From Phylloscopus collybita (lineage: Eukaryota; Chordata; Aves; Passeriformes; Phylloscopidae): a stretch of DNA of 64,000 bases. The stretch's first letter is position 1. Each line of letters starts with the position of its first letter. A program made the position numbers and the translations under genes. Below the pieces are notes generated by a model that saw only the letters and a program-made list of their open reading frames with translations, had not been told where the DNA came from and did not search any database. Shown here piece by piece: positions 18,901 through 31,020 of the stretch. The stretch lies in assembly GCA_027886175.1 (NCBI GenBank), contig JAJNNQ010000137.1, positions 32,784,001 to 32,848,000 on the forward strand, read 5' to 3'.

Positions 18901-21900
18901 AAATACCCTGCAAAAGGGAAAATACACAGAGGGGAGGGTAGCACAGAAGAAAAGTGAAGCAGATTCTCAGGACAAAGGGGAACTCTTATTCATTGAATGC
19001 TGCAGCCTCTCCTCAAAGGATTTTTCTCTTTAATTCCTCACACTACAGAAGGAAGTTATTAAAACATGAAAAGATGCCAGAAAAAAGGATATACATCTCT
19101 GTATGCTCAATTTAAAAAATCTAAACCATATCTTAATGAACTTTTAGCTAAGCCTCTGCAGTCTTGTCTTCTTACCTAGCACTGTGAGGAAAAATATCTT
19201 ATTTATCCTCAAAGTATGAGTCATTAACAAAAAAGGAGATGATTGCATGTGTTTTCCATAATTAATGACACCCACATGGAATGAGACTTTTGCCCTCTCT
19301 GTGAGCTGAAGCTTAACTTGCAGAAGGATCCTTTTGAACAAAGCGACGCTAAACTTACCAGTGACTGAGCACAAAGCATTTTTATCTAGCTTTGAAGCCA
19401 TTTATGAGGGTCTTGCAGAGAGAATAAAGTTACCTTTCTCTCCTACACGCTCCCTCATTACAAGCTCCCCAAGGATCATGGAGAAGCAAAAAACATAATG
19501 CATATTCATTTCCAAAAGTTCAGTTAATACTTGTGCATGAAGACTTTCAGCAGGCTTATGCAGAAGCATACTGGTGACTTTGCTGTGGGTCTGTACATAA
19601 GGCCAAAAATATCAAGAACTCAGAAACAGTCATGGCTCTCTCTTTCTCTAAATTGAATTGCAAGATCTTATTCCTCATCTTATTCATGTTTTTATCATCA
19701 GACAACTTTCATCTTGAGACCATTACAGGGTACAGTGGAGTAAATACGATATGCCATGAGCCTTAAAAACTTTGCTGTAGGACTGTGGGTGAACTGCCTG
19801 TCTTCAATTATTTTTATACCTTGAGAAATTCCTTCTTTAAAGCATATGTGTTGTCTTCTTCATCAAAGTTAGCAACCATGCTGAATCACATTTCCTATTT
19901 TTGTAATATATTATGCAGAATAGATTTTTTTTTAAAGTGACTTCTCATTTAATGACTCACCTGCCTGGCTGGGTTCAGTCCAAGTGTCTGAGCAGTGCAA
20001 CCTTAATCCTTTTCTTCCTTCTCAAAGTCAACTCTAGTTGCTTATTTTTGAGGACGGAAAAAAGGAACAGGATTACAGATTCTGATTTTTTTTTTTTTTT
20101 TTTTTTTTTACTTTTTTACTACTTACAGTAATAAAGGACTTTCAATGTTCATCATCTAAGCCACTTTTCATGCCACTGCAAAATTTCAGACAAGACAGCA
20201 TTTTGAGCTGGGCTTCCATGACGTGCCTACTACCACAACCATCTCCTTCAATCTTATCCATGAGGTGGCTGCTCAGGTAATGGAGCTTCCTGAAGACTGC
20301 AGGTGGAATCCAGACACTTGGCATCCAGCCCTTTGCTCTTCCAGCTCCCAAAGGGCTCTTCCTTGAGGGAAGAGAGGTCTGTGGATATCTTGTGTCAGCG
20401 TGACAGGTCCAAGCTACAGGCAGGAATCCAGAAGGATGGCGATATGACTCTGGGTTGGTGGTGGGGTAATTTCTTGGGGCACAGTGTGACAGGAAGGTTT
20501 AAGGGTAGGGGGACATTTGCAGAGGTGCAGCAAAGGGGCCATGGAACACTCTCTCTCAATGGGCCAGAATGCTACAGCCAAGAGTGGTGGAAACACCACT
20601 CCTGGGCTCTGCTCCTCAATGGGTTGGTGTTAGGGGGAAGGAAGGCTAATGGATCAGAGTTACAAGAGCTACCTCCTGCCTTCTCTTCCTGGTCACCTCA
20701 GGAGCTACATAGCTTTGCCTCCAGTGAGGAGGTGTGGTGCTGGGAAGAACTGATCCTATGTCCCTCTTCTTACTTTGTTTTACTCACCAGGAATTCGTCT
20801 TGGAAAACAAGAATTAAAAAGGCTTACTGCTTAGTCTGATTTAAGGTGAAAGAAAAGATGTTTTCTGGCTGGTATATAAGAGTAAGACCTTGAAAATATT
20901 TGAATAATTATGAAGAGCAATATGAAAATTTTAGTATTGTGGCAGGATACAGTGATTGAGAACAAGGTGAGGTCTCAGGTAAGTGAACTGAAGAGAAATG
21001 GAACAAGGGCTCTGATCCAGAAAAGGCACACAGTCACAGCAGCTTCTGTGCTCTGTTCTGAAAATAAGCTTTGGCTCGGATGTTGTGATACCATTTATTG
21101 TCTGGTTTAATATCTTAGTGAATGAGCTACTGATGCCATAGCTGAAGAGGGGAAATATGCTTTTCTTAGCAAAAAGAATACAGAATATTGACAAGTAGAC
21201 AACTGCTCTCACCAGAGCTTAATTTTCTCTCCTTTGCTGTAAAAGGCATTAGCTTCATATTGCCTGGGCAAAATCAATCACTACAAACATCTCCAGTTTG
21301 AGTTGTGCAATACAGGAACCCTGAAATATTTGTTTTCAGAATAGTTATTTCATACTCACATTATTATTTTAGTTGCCATGTTAAAAAAGGTTAATGAGAT
21401 TTCTGGCAGTGAGAGAAACATCTAGATAAAATGCTTTCTAAACATATAGACTTATTGCACTCCTTTCTAAATAGGAATATCAAGCCCTTTCTTCCCAGTT
21501 CAAGGTAAGTTGTAGCCACACGTTCAGTGGGTTCCTAAGTTGACTCAAGATAAGTTAACATAGAAACTGCTAAAAAGAAGAGTGACAGAGGATTTTTTTC
21601 AGTATGTCTGTTTTTTTAAAAAGATCTAATGGGAAGCAAGCTGGCTGAGATTCTGTTTGCCTGAGGTAATCAGTTTTTTGATGTGTGAATTTTTTTCATC
21701 ATAGTAAACATAGGGTGAGTAGGACTGTGAGCCTAGGCTTGCAAATTTTCATGACAGCTTTGCATACTGAAATGATTCACATAGTGAAATAATGCTGGAA
21801 GTTAATAAAAGAAACACAGCTTCTCCTGTCATCCAGATACTCTCCAAGATACAGAATCCTACAGGCCTCTTGAAGTAAGTAATATTATATCAAATGAGTT

Positions 21901-24220
21901 CAGCAGTTTGGAACACATACATAAAGACCAATTCAAATTCTCCTTCCATGTTGGTACCTGCTTTGCATGATTACTTGTCCAGGGCATCGTTCTAGCAGAA
22001 GGTAAGTAAAATACTTGTTTAACACTAAAGATAAATTAATCACTCCTTCATTTCATTACCAAAGTAATGAAAATGCAGGAAAAGACATCGTGCAGCTCTA
22101 AATACCAATCTGGACACAGGCCTGTCCTAGAAGAGGACTAAACCTTTGGCCAGGCATCTAACCTTGCTGCATACACACTTGTCTGCTTGATGGTCCCCTC
22201 CATTCCTGCTTTTGTACATGAGTGGTGTGGGTCTGTAATTAAACATGTCCAGAAAACAGAAGCTGCATACTCAGAGAAAGAAGAGGAAACAGAGGGTTTA
22301 ATGCCTACAATTTACACAATGAGCTCAAACTTATGCACTGCAGGGATTTATGTTGGATAAAGTTGAACTCCAAAGTTCAGGAGCCTCCTACAGCTTCATA
22401 CTGAATACACAGAGCTGGTCAGGTATCCCACTTCCTGCTGACCACTATAATGTTGGCCTGCTCACACATTGGTTTTATAGCTCTCCAGCCTGATACAATT
22501 CATTCTCCACAGCTACAGCACAGCTTCTTAGCTGAGTTTGTACAAACTTGGGAGATGCCTATCAAAACAAGCCTTGGGACTCTGTTTTGCATCCCAAATA
22601 CTTCAAGGCCAGTACATTATCTGACTCAGCAGCACTCAAGTTGTCTCTTGAATTCTGCCAAGGGAAGTAGCAGTTTAAATCCATCAAACAGAAAATTGGA
22701 CTTAAGAAGAAAAGAAAAAATTTAACTGCATGGATAGATGTCAATATACTATGGAGCTTTGGGGAAGGTGCAGCTGCAGTTGCTTGATGTTCTTGAGGAG
22801 TCATCAAAAGCTGCTGCTCTGCAAAGTGAACCTGATTTGACTTGTCCCCTACGGCTCCCAGAACTGCGTAATCCTCTTCAGTATGTCCTGCTTTGGTACA
22901 AAACCTGTTCATTACATCACCTCCAGATCAACTATGCAAGTAAAATGGATCTGACACACATTTTTAACTTGCAATGATTGTTTTTGCCAACTTTTCCTAA
23001 TTAGTGCAGTTTCTCTCTGTGACCTATTTTCAGGAACTGAGCAGTTCAGTCAAGCCTGGATGATAAGAGCCTGTGTTTTTACTTCTACAAAATAACATAA
23101 AACTCATCTGTAACTTCAAGTTTCCCTTTAGCTGCTGCTGTTGCAAAAAAAAGTTAGAGGTACAAAACAGGACACTTATTTTCAAGGTTAAATCTTGAAA
23201 GTCTTCCAAGTCCTCAGCACTGAAGACATTTTTAATCAGAGAATCTCTTCTCTACCTATCTCCACATCATATCGATAAAGCAGATGTGACTCTCCCACCT
23301 CATTCCTGGCCAGTCTTGCTGCAGAGGAAGGCTTGCTCTCATTTTCTCTCTTGAGATCCTGCCTGTTTGTTCTTCAGTGAATCTTATTATCCTGTCTGAG
23401 CAGCCACACAAGTTTAATGACTGGGGCAGAGACTACTTCCCTGGCTGGCTGTTACCTAGGGTCTGGTGTTTCTAGTTACATTCTTGGGCACTAAGAGCTG
23501 TGGCTGTGAATTCCCCAGGCTATGGCAGGTGTGCTTTCTCCGAGACACCCACTCACACACTGGAGGGCTGAGGAAGGATCCCAAGCCTATTCCCATTGCC
23601 ATGTCTTCTGGCCCACACAAGGCAGCTCCCACACAGCACACTGGATTTCCTGGGCAGTTGCTTCTCCCCCCACACTATGCAAGGGAAGTGGACAGTGAGG
23701 ACTGCATTTGGCATTAGGAACTGCAGTGCTTGAGTTGTAGGGACTAAAATCTTACATCAGATCAATTTGATGAATACAAAAGACAACCTCTGAAGTGCAC
23801 TGATAATCTTGTATCTATTCTTCACAGTTCCCTTTACAAAAAGCAGGATAAAATCCTCGCAGTTTAATACAATTTCCAACCAAAGCAAAAAACTCTCCAA
23901 CAATTAAAAAAAAGAAAATCTTTTGCTAGATGGTTGTATCTTGCTCTGTCCTGACTGGCCAGGTGAGATGCATCAGCTGCTGGTCCCCCAGATCAGTATG
24001 ACTACTTGGAAACTGCCCATCAGGCTCTGGATTTAAGGATGAGCTTTTTCATTCGGCTCCACAGGCTGAACTTGCCAAATTCTGAGTCATGTCCTACTGC
24101 AATATGTTTGGGTTTTGAGAGTGATTTTTTTTTTTTTCTCAATAGGTACTTTCAAGTTAGCTGAGAAGGTCTGGGGAAGGGAGAGACAGAGAGTAATTGG
24201 GTCTTCTGATCAGATTCACT
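15908..24220. other. Intergenic sequence, nothing recognised
   Basis: Mixed-composition sequence with a TTTA-rich patch near 16063-16080 and a T24 tract at 20086-20109. The longest frame, 20303-20839 (178 codons), shows no domain, low-complexity bias or splice evidence that would make it a gene. No RNA gene was seen. Confidence 0.5.
20086..20109. repeat. T24 homopolymer
   Basis: Twenty-four consecutive T, followed by ACTTTTTTAC. No recognisable retroposon body is attached on the right, so it is not assigned to a SINE or processed pseudogene. Confidence 0.9.
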
Positions 24221-24400
24221 TCACAGAATCATAGAATGGCTGAGGTTGTAAGTGACCTCTGGAAGTCATCTGCTCCAACACCCCTGCTCAAGTAGAGCCA
24301 CCTGTAGCTGTTTGCTTGGGACCATGTGCAAATATCTTCTTATTATCTCTAAGGATGGAAACTCCGCAACCTCTCTGGGCAATCAGTGCCAGTGCTGAGT
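24221..24400 (-). mobile_element. CR1 LINE fragment, 3' end
   Basis: TCACAGAATCATAGAATGGC, then a diverged GGTTGGAAGGGACC-like block, CTCCAACACCCCTGCTCAAG, and a block ending CCGCAACCTCTCTGGGCAA, form the reverse complement of the CR1 3' UTR. The 3' terminus with its ATTCTATGA-type repeat is at the left. Confidence 0.9.
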
Positions 24401-24833
24401 TTAATAAAGTATATGTTCATATTCATATTAAGTTTAGTGCATTTCTTAGATTTTACAAAATTAGGTAAGAACTCCATATACAGAAGAAAAAAAAGCCAGA
24501 AAGTGTAGTATGAAATTAATGTCCAATATTCTGAGTATGAAGCAGTAGTACCTGAGGAAATCTTTGTTCATATGTAACAATACACAGAAAAAGCTGTACA
24601 TTACTGAGTATTATATGAAAGACTATCCTTAATGCCATCCCCTCTTAGATGCTCTGCTAGGGCTATTTTCTTAGAAGGAGTAATCTAGCAGTCAGTTATT
24701 TCTTCAAGGTTTCTTAATGGACAATTAGGTGTTAAAACATGAAAAGAGCACAATCTCAATAGGGACTTGGGACCATATAAAAAAATAAATCAATAACATA
24801 AAAATGGGGTTTGATAGAATATACAAATAGAAT

Positions 24834-24857
24834 ATACAAATACATATGTATTTGTAT
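24834..24857. repeat. 24-bp perfect AT-rich palindrome
   Basis: The two 12-base halves meet between 24845 and 24846 and are exact reverse complements (left half ATACAAATACAT). Allowing one mismatch pair, the symmetry extends to 24829-24862. ATACAAATA-like units repeat on both sides, so it arose inside a short imperfect repeat array. Confidence 0.9.
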
Positions 24858-24862
24858 TTTCT

Positions 24863-27800
24863 GTTTTGATAGAAAATACAAATACCCATGTACAAGAATT
24901 CAACGCAAAGAGCTCTGCAGCAGCTGGTTAGTAATGCTAGAGGCCTCCTTACTCACTAGAAATTTGTCCATGCCACTTGAAAATATTTGTTTGGTGCAGC
25001 TCAATTTTCCCATGCATATGGGATTTATTGTCTATGAGCAACTAAGCATCCCTTTAAGTCTCTTAAGAGTTCCAGTCCAAATGGCTGTCTCAGATTTTAC
25101 TTAAGACCCTCAAACATGAAGGAGTCCACAAAACAGGGTTGTAAAATTGTGACACCTTTTCTATAACCCACCTTCTGGCTGGACTATTCACCCCTATAAT
25201 AGAAGAGCTATTCCTTATCCATTTCACCAAAGGGGGTTTGAATGGAGAGGTGACTCCCATGTTGCAGGGTCTCCCAGGCAGTGTGCTTCAGGGGATTATT
25301 TACTCCTTTCCTGCTGAGGCTGAACCTGCAAAGAGGGGTAATATTTAGTTTCTCCTCTAGGTATGTTCTTCACAGATGATAGTACACTGAAGACTGTGGA
25401 TTAGACTGTGCATAAAACTTTCCAAAGTGTTTTACTAATGTGGCCCACTCTTAATCTTTTTAAAATATAGTGCAGGAATTACAGTTTACAGAAATCTGGG
25501 AATATAGTATATACATGGAATCTAGCTTTTCAGGTGCACTTAGCTTACCTAAATCCAGCTGAAGGATGTTATAAACTACGGATATGTGCCAAGATGGTCT
25601 GCATATTAGTGCCTTTCCTTACACAAGAAAAAGTCCAAGCCATAGGAGGGCAAAACAGCCCAAATTTCTTGTCTCTGTGAGCTGAGAGATGTAAGCACAT
25701 TCTGACAGAGAAAAAAAAAGAAGAGGCAGTAGGCCCTGACTACATGAAGGACGCCTTATAAATTCCATAAATCCTGAACTATTCAGGGAAAAGAAAACAG
25801 GTTCTGCATAATTGGAGAATCCATATCCTTATGGAGAATCCTTATCCATAATCCTTGGAGTTCAGTTCTGTTGTGTATGCTTAGGAAAAAACACCAGAAG
25901 CATAGAATGCTTGATTGAGGCAAGGCATATTGATGATTCAAAAAAGGAGCTTAATTTTTTAATAAATGTCATTTTTAAAGCAATCAGGCAGATTCAGTGT
26001 TTTTAATTTTGTGGTCATACAGTATCATAGGGACATAATTAAAAACGGTTACTTTTTCAGGCTGAGAGACATGCAGTTGCCAGGCAACATATGTACTTGA
26101 GAACATATAACACTGCACATGATTTATGCAGTGCTGTTGTTGTGTCTCCAGATGCTGATACCATTGTATCTAATGCAGATTCTTATAGGTTCAGCTACCA
26201 CCTATCTATAACCATCGTGCTGAATCTATTCCTTGGTTTGCCAGCACTATCCATCAGCTGCAAGCCCATTTTTAAACCTACAGCTGAAAAGTCAGTAATG
26301 TGAACAGAACTTGATTGGAAAGGAGTAGTAATGAACTGCCTTAAACTCCTTTCATTAATTTTCTTTTAATATCAAATAATCAATCCAATAATATTAAATC
26401 ATCAATCTAAAAATTATTAATATAGATGTTGGGGTTTACTGTATTTGTGAAAATTAAAATATTTATAAAATGCTTATGTCACCAGACATCATCTCCCAAG
26501 AAGCTAGAAAGATTTATGGGATATGAAAATTACACAAAAATGACACTCAGAATTAGAATTATTGGAAATCTCCCAAAATAATTGTTCTCTGTTCTCAGGT
26601 TCTTGGAAAGAAAAAACATATTTTCATTCTGGATCTGTTACTTATCCTGGACTAGACTTTGTCATTCCCATGGACATGGCTTCATCCACTGCTACAGCTG
26701 AAAACTCATAAAAGAAGGCATCAGCTCCTGTGAAGGTTGATAAGTACCAGTAACCCATGTTATGAAAAGAAACCTATATGGAGTCTCATATGTTCAGATG
26801 TATGGCATGTCATTTGTGTTGGACTTGTTGCAGTAGTTTGGAGAATGATGACTTGGAGAATGTAAACATAGGAAACCTTTCTTATCCTACTACATCTCAG
26901 ATGGTGTGGTATCACAGGCCACGCCACCCTAGTCCAAATGAAAAACTGTATTTACATGGCAGTCAACAGGAAATAATTGGTTTGAGCCTGTATGAAAATC
27001 TGGTCCACATCTGTTAATTTTCATGGATTTTATACAAGTCTTTGTTTCAAATATTATTGTATTGTGAGAAGGAAGAATCGGCTACAACATTCAGGGGAAA
27101 AACTGTTTTAAAAAAATGTTTTGATTATTCTCTGTTTGAAGTTTGGAAGCTTTGGATTGGTGCCTGCAGAATCCTCCTCCTGGAAGGATCCCGCTGGAGG
27201 GAGCTGTGACATCTCAAATACATCAACAGCCTCGGCTGGAAACTGCCCTGGAAGCCCCCCAGGAAGGATTTTCTACACATCTTTAGTCTTATGCGCTTTT
27301 GAAAACTATGAATCATCTTAAACAGATATTATCTTTGGTCAAAATGAATTTTTGAAGCAGTGGATGTTAACAGAAAGCTTTTGGTTATATGTGTCTGAGA
27401 AACAGACTCTATAAAAATCATTTGGAGAAAAGAGCCTGTATGCAGTTTGCAATATTTGCACATCCAATTATTGTGACATTGGGTGGCTGAACAGAAATAA
27501 CAAAAGGGAACTATGACTAAGAAATGTTCAATCACATGCCAAAGATGAAAGGAAAAAATTGCTCCTCAACTCCTTACTGATTTTTTTCTGTGTGGGATGC
27601 ATCTTCTTGGACACTGGCTTAAAATCTTTACTTTGAAGCCACAGTTGTGAGGCTAAGATTATTATATTTTACCTTTAAGCTACTGTGTGTCTCCTGTTGA
27701 TGAGAGCCAGCAGCCCAGGTGTGCAGAGAGGGTCAGCTGCAACCTGAGGATATGACAGAAAGCCAGGTTTAACAAAGGACATGAGTACCTTCAAGCATCT

Positions 27801-30554
27801 AGCAATTCCATGCTTCTGCAGCAGGGACTTGGGCATTGCCTGAGGAATCATTCGCACCTCAAAATTCACCCACATAGGGAGACTGCAGCAAGGAGCACCT
27901 TCCCTGTACAAAGTCACACTAGTATCAAATACTTAAAAGAACAATTTTCAGGTTAATCCTTGTCTTTTAAAATCCAGTTGCCACTGGAAGAGGGACATCC
28001 TGATGTCTGTTAATACAGGGGGACAGCAACCCTAGAAGCAGGTCCGGATTCAATTCCTTCTGCAGCCTGAAACCATTCCAACTGACACCACACAGATCAC
28101 CCTGGAGTGCTCTCAGGCCATGCTAGCAGCTGGGATTTTGAGTGAACATAAAGTGGTATTAAGCAAAATGTAGAAATTCTGGGTCTCCTCAGACCCAGCT
28201 TAGGGCCGTGTCCCTTCCTACCTCTATTTCACAGTCTAAAATTCAGCTATGTTGGCATTAGCATTTCCATATAGGATGACAGGATATTTTGAGTTGGAAG
28301 GGACCAACAAGGATCATCAAGTCCCAGGTATCACCACCTTTAGCCATCTGACACCTCTCCTGCATGAGTCTGGTTTGTCTTTTTCCAGCTGTGAGGGCAA
28401 AAGTAGCTAATGGCAAAAAGCTCAGGAAAGCAGCATAATGCTATCAGTAATCAAAAGAGAAGATGCTACAGAGATAGCCTTTCTTCTTCCACTCTTGCCT
28501 CTCTCTACATATGCCTTTCTCTCAGGCAAGGGCTCAGCCAGAGGGTAGACCAAGGGGCTTAACCAGAGAAATGACAGCATGCTGCATAGACCATTAATAG
28601 CCAGGCACTTTTTTATCTGGATAGACTGCAGCTGTTCCCACCCATCTAGTCACATTGATGAATAAGCAGACTAGCTGGATGCTTCTGAGAAAATGAACAA
28701 GGCTGACATTTGAAGTCATTGCTGGGCTTCAAAATTAATGCCCTTTTGAGATAAATGAAGGCGATTTGCAACCTTTAAACTACTGGCACAGACAGCACAG
28801 AAAGTGCAGAAACAGTGCAGAAAGCTGAGATTCCTGGATGGGAAATCTGGATGGCCCATGAAGGCCATGTAAGGATAGCAAGACTGGCAGTCGTGTTCCC
28901 CTATCTAAGTCCTGAGGGTACAATCCAGCAGCCTTATTCATAGAAGCATTCCAGTTAAAGTCAGAAAACAACAGCATGATGAAGTACATAGGGCTGATTT
29001 TTTAAAATGTGATGTTCTTAATTATCTGATGCTGCTTCAAGCAGTTCCTTCTCCTTTTAAACATAACCCTGCTTCTAATGTTCTCCACTCAAAACCATTA
29101 GTATGAGAAGGTCAGGAGTAATAAAGCAGCAGAAGTGTTTCATTTTCAGATGAGAATGGATAGAACAAACACAAACAATGCAAGTAGAAAATTTAAACCT
29201 AAAAGCTGTTTATCAGAGTTGCAATTATCTGCTCATCAAAGATTTTAATTACCACTAACATATCTTAAGCTCACTTTGAAGACTTCTTTCAAAATACACT
29301 GGTGTTCCCTTACCAGGCTTGGAAAGAAAAGCGAAATCAAAAACAACATCCCTGCTTCTCTGGACAATAGACTCTTAAATTTAGGAACTGAGATAAAGAT
29401 ACAGAATAATGCTAGTGCATGTAAGCTGGCAGATATAAGGTGTGTAAAGCTTGCAAATTTGGCATTCAGCTCATTGTGTTCAGAAGTGGAATACTAGAGT
29501 CTCAAAGGCTACCAACAGAACAAAAGTAGCCCCACAGAGAGCACAAACCCTGCAGTGAGGATGCAATTACTTCTATATTTCTTCTCCTTCCAAATGCCGA
29601 GACTGCCTCAGTCTCTTCTCATTAAGTGAGAAAGTTATTACTTGGAATTCATTCCTCCTTGTAATTACTAATTGGGAAGTGAATAGCAATACTATATTAA
29701 AAAGGATAATATTCTTAACAACAGCAGAAGGCATAAAGTAGCCTCATCATTTTCTATATGTTAGTTATGTCATTAGTCCTATTAGCACTGCTCAAAATGA
29801 ACAAGTTAACAAGGAAACATTAAAATACACTTCAGAATTGTAAAACCAAAGGACTGACTATTAACGTATCAATCACTTCCTTAAGTCTCATTAATTTCTT
29901 CAAACAAAATAGCAATGAAACTAATGTGGGGAGGTTTGAGTTTGGTGCTCTTCTTTTTGATTTAGAAGAAACACAATGCTTGTCCAGGTCCCAGACTCTC
30001 TCAGTCCTCCAGGACTGAAATCTTACCTTACTGAACCAGAAGGCACTCTTAACATTTCTAGTCAGCGATTTCCCCTGGAAGATCATTTTTTTTTGCAATG
30101 TGAACAATTCTCCACTGGATTCAGATGTATTTCATGCTGAGAGAGCTACTGCATGCATTTGAACATGACAAATGGGCTGTATACACACATGCACACACAC
30201 ACATATATAGAAATTGTTACCTAGAGGTTGTTTTCCTGAATCCTCCTTCAGATGACCGGCCAACAGGATTACTTTCCAATGTGACTGCAATTAGTAAATG
30301 AACAAATGCAGCCTGCATACCTTTAGCTGTGCATTTTATTCAGCAGCAAAGGATGATAAATATTCCTAATTGTTGTTAAGATTCAGCATATCACTTTCAG
30401 GTTTTATGAAGAGAATATCATTACTGTCTTATATGACCTCTGGTTATGATACTAAGGAAAATGGGAACAAAATCTATACTAAATTAAGTGAATTTCAGAT
30501 GCCCACCTCTCTTGATTGACTTTTGAAGGAGGTTAAATGACTTGGTTAAATTAT
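24863..30554. other. Intergenic sequence, mostly nothing recognised
   Basis: Contains one short CR1-like remnant near 28273-28350. A local repeat of GGAGAATCC- and ATCCTTAT-like words lies at 25815-25850. The remaining frames are short and domain-free. Confidence 0.5.
28273..28350 (-). mobile_element. Short CR1-like remnant
   Basis: GAGTTGGAAGGGACCAACAA and GGATCATCAAGTCCCAGG match the conserved part of the reverse-complemented CR1 3' UTR. Both edges are eroded. Confidence 0.55.
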
Positions 30555-31020
30555 AGATTCACAGAATGGATAGAGTTGGAAGAGACCACTGTTGGGCATC
30601 TAGTCCCACGTCCCTGTTCAGACAGAGTCCCTAAAATGTGTTACTGAGGATTGTGTCCAGACAGCTTTTTAGTGTCCCCAGAGAAGGAGACTCCTCGACC
30701 TCTCTGGGCAATCTGTTCCAGGATGCAGAATTGCAGTCTTCACTCTCACAGTAGAAGAAGTTCTTCCTCATGTTCAGGTGGAACTTCCTGAGCGGCAGAG
30801 TCTGCCTGTTGCCTCTTGTGCTAAGAAGAGCCTGGCTTCATTCTTTTGATACCCTCCCTTCAGATATTTACAGACATTGATGAGGTCCCCCCTCATCTCT
30901 TCTTGAGGCTGAACAGGCCCAAACGCTGTCAGCCTGTCCTCGTAAGAGAGGTGCGTTAATCATCTTTGTAGTCTTCCACTGGACTTGCTCCCAGAGCTCT
31001 ATGTCTCTTTCATATTAAGG
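30555..31020 (-). mobile_element. CR1 LINE fragment, 3' UTR and end of ORF2
   Basis: Begins at the left with ATTCACAGAATGG and GAGTTGGAAGAGACC, the CR1 3' end. It then runs through the CTCTCTGGGCAATCTGTTCCA block, AAGAAGTTCTTCCTCATGTTC, GAGGCTGAACAGGCCCAAAC and a final GGACTTGCTCCCAGAGCTC. This is the standard order of the reverse-complemented CR1 tail. The reading frame is broken. Confidence 0.93.

Noticed and set aside
20303..20839. 178-codon frame as an intergenic gene
   Set aside because: No recognised domain, no splice or promoter context, and its start lies in unrelated sequence.
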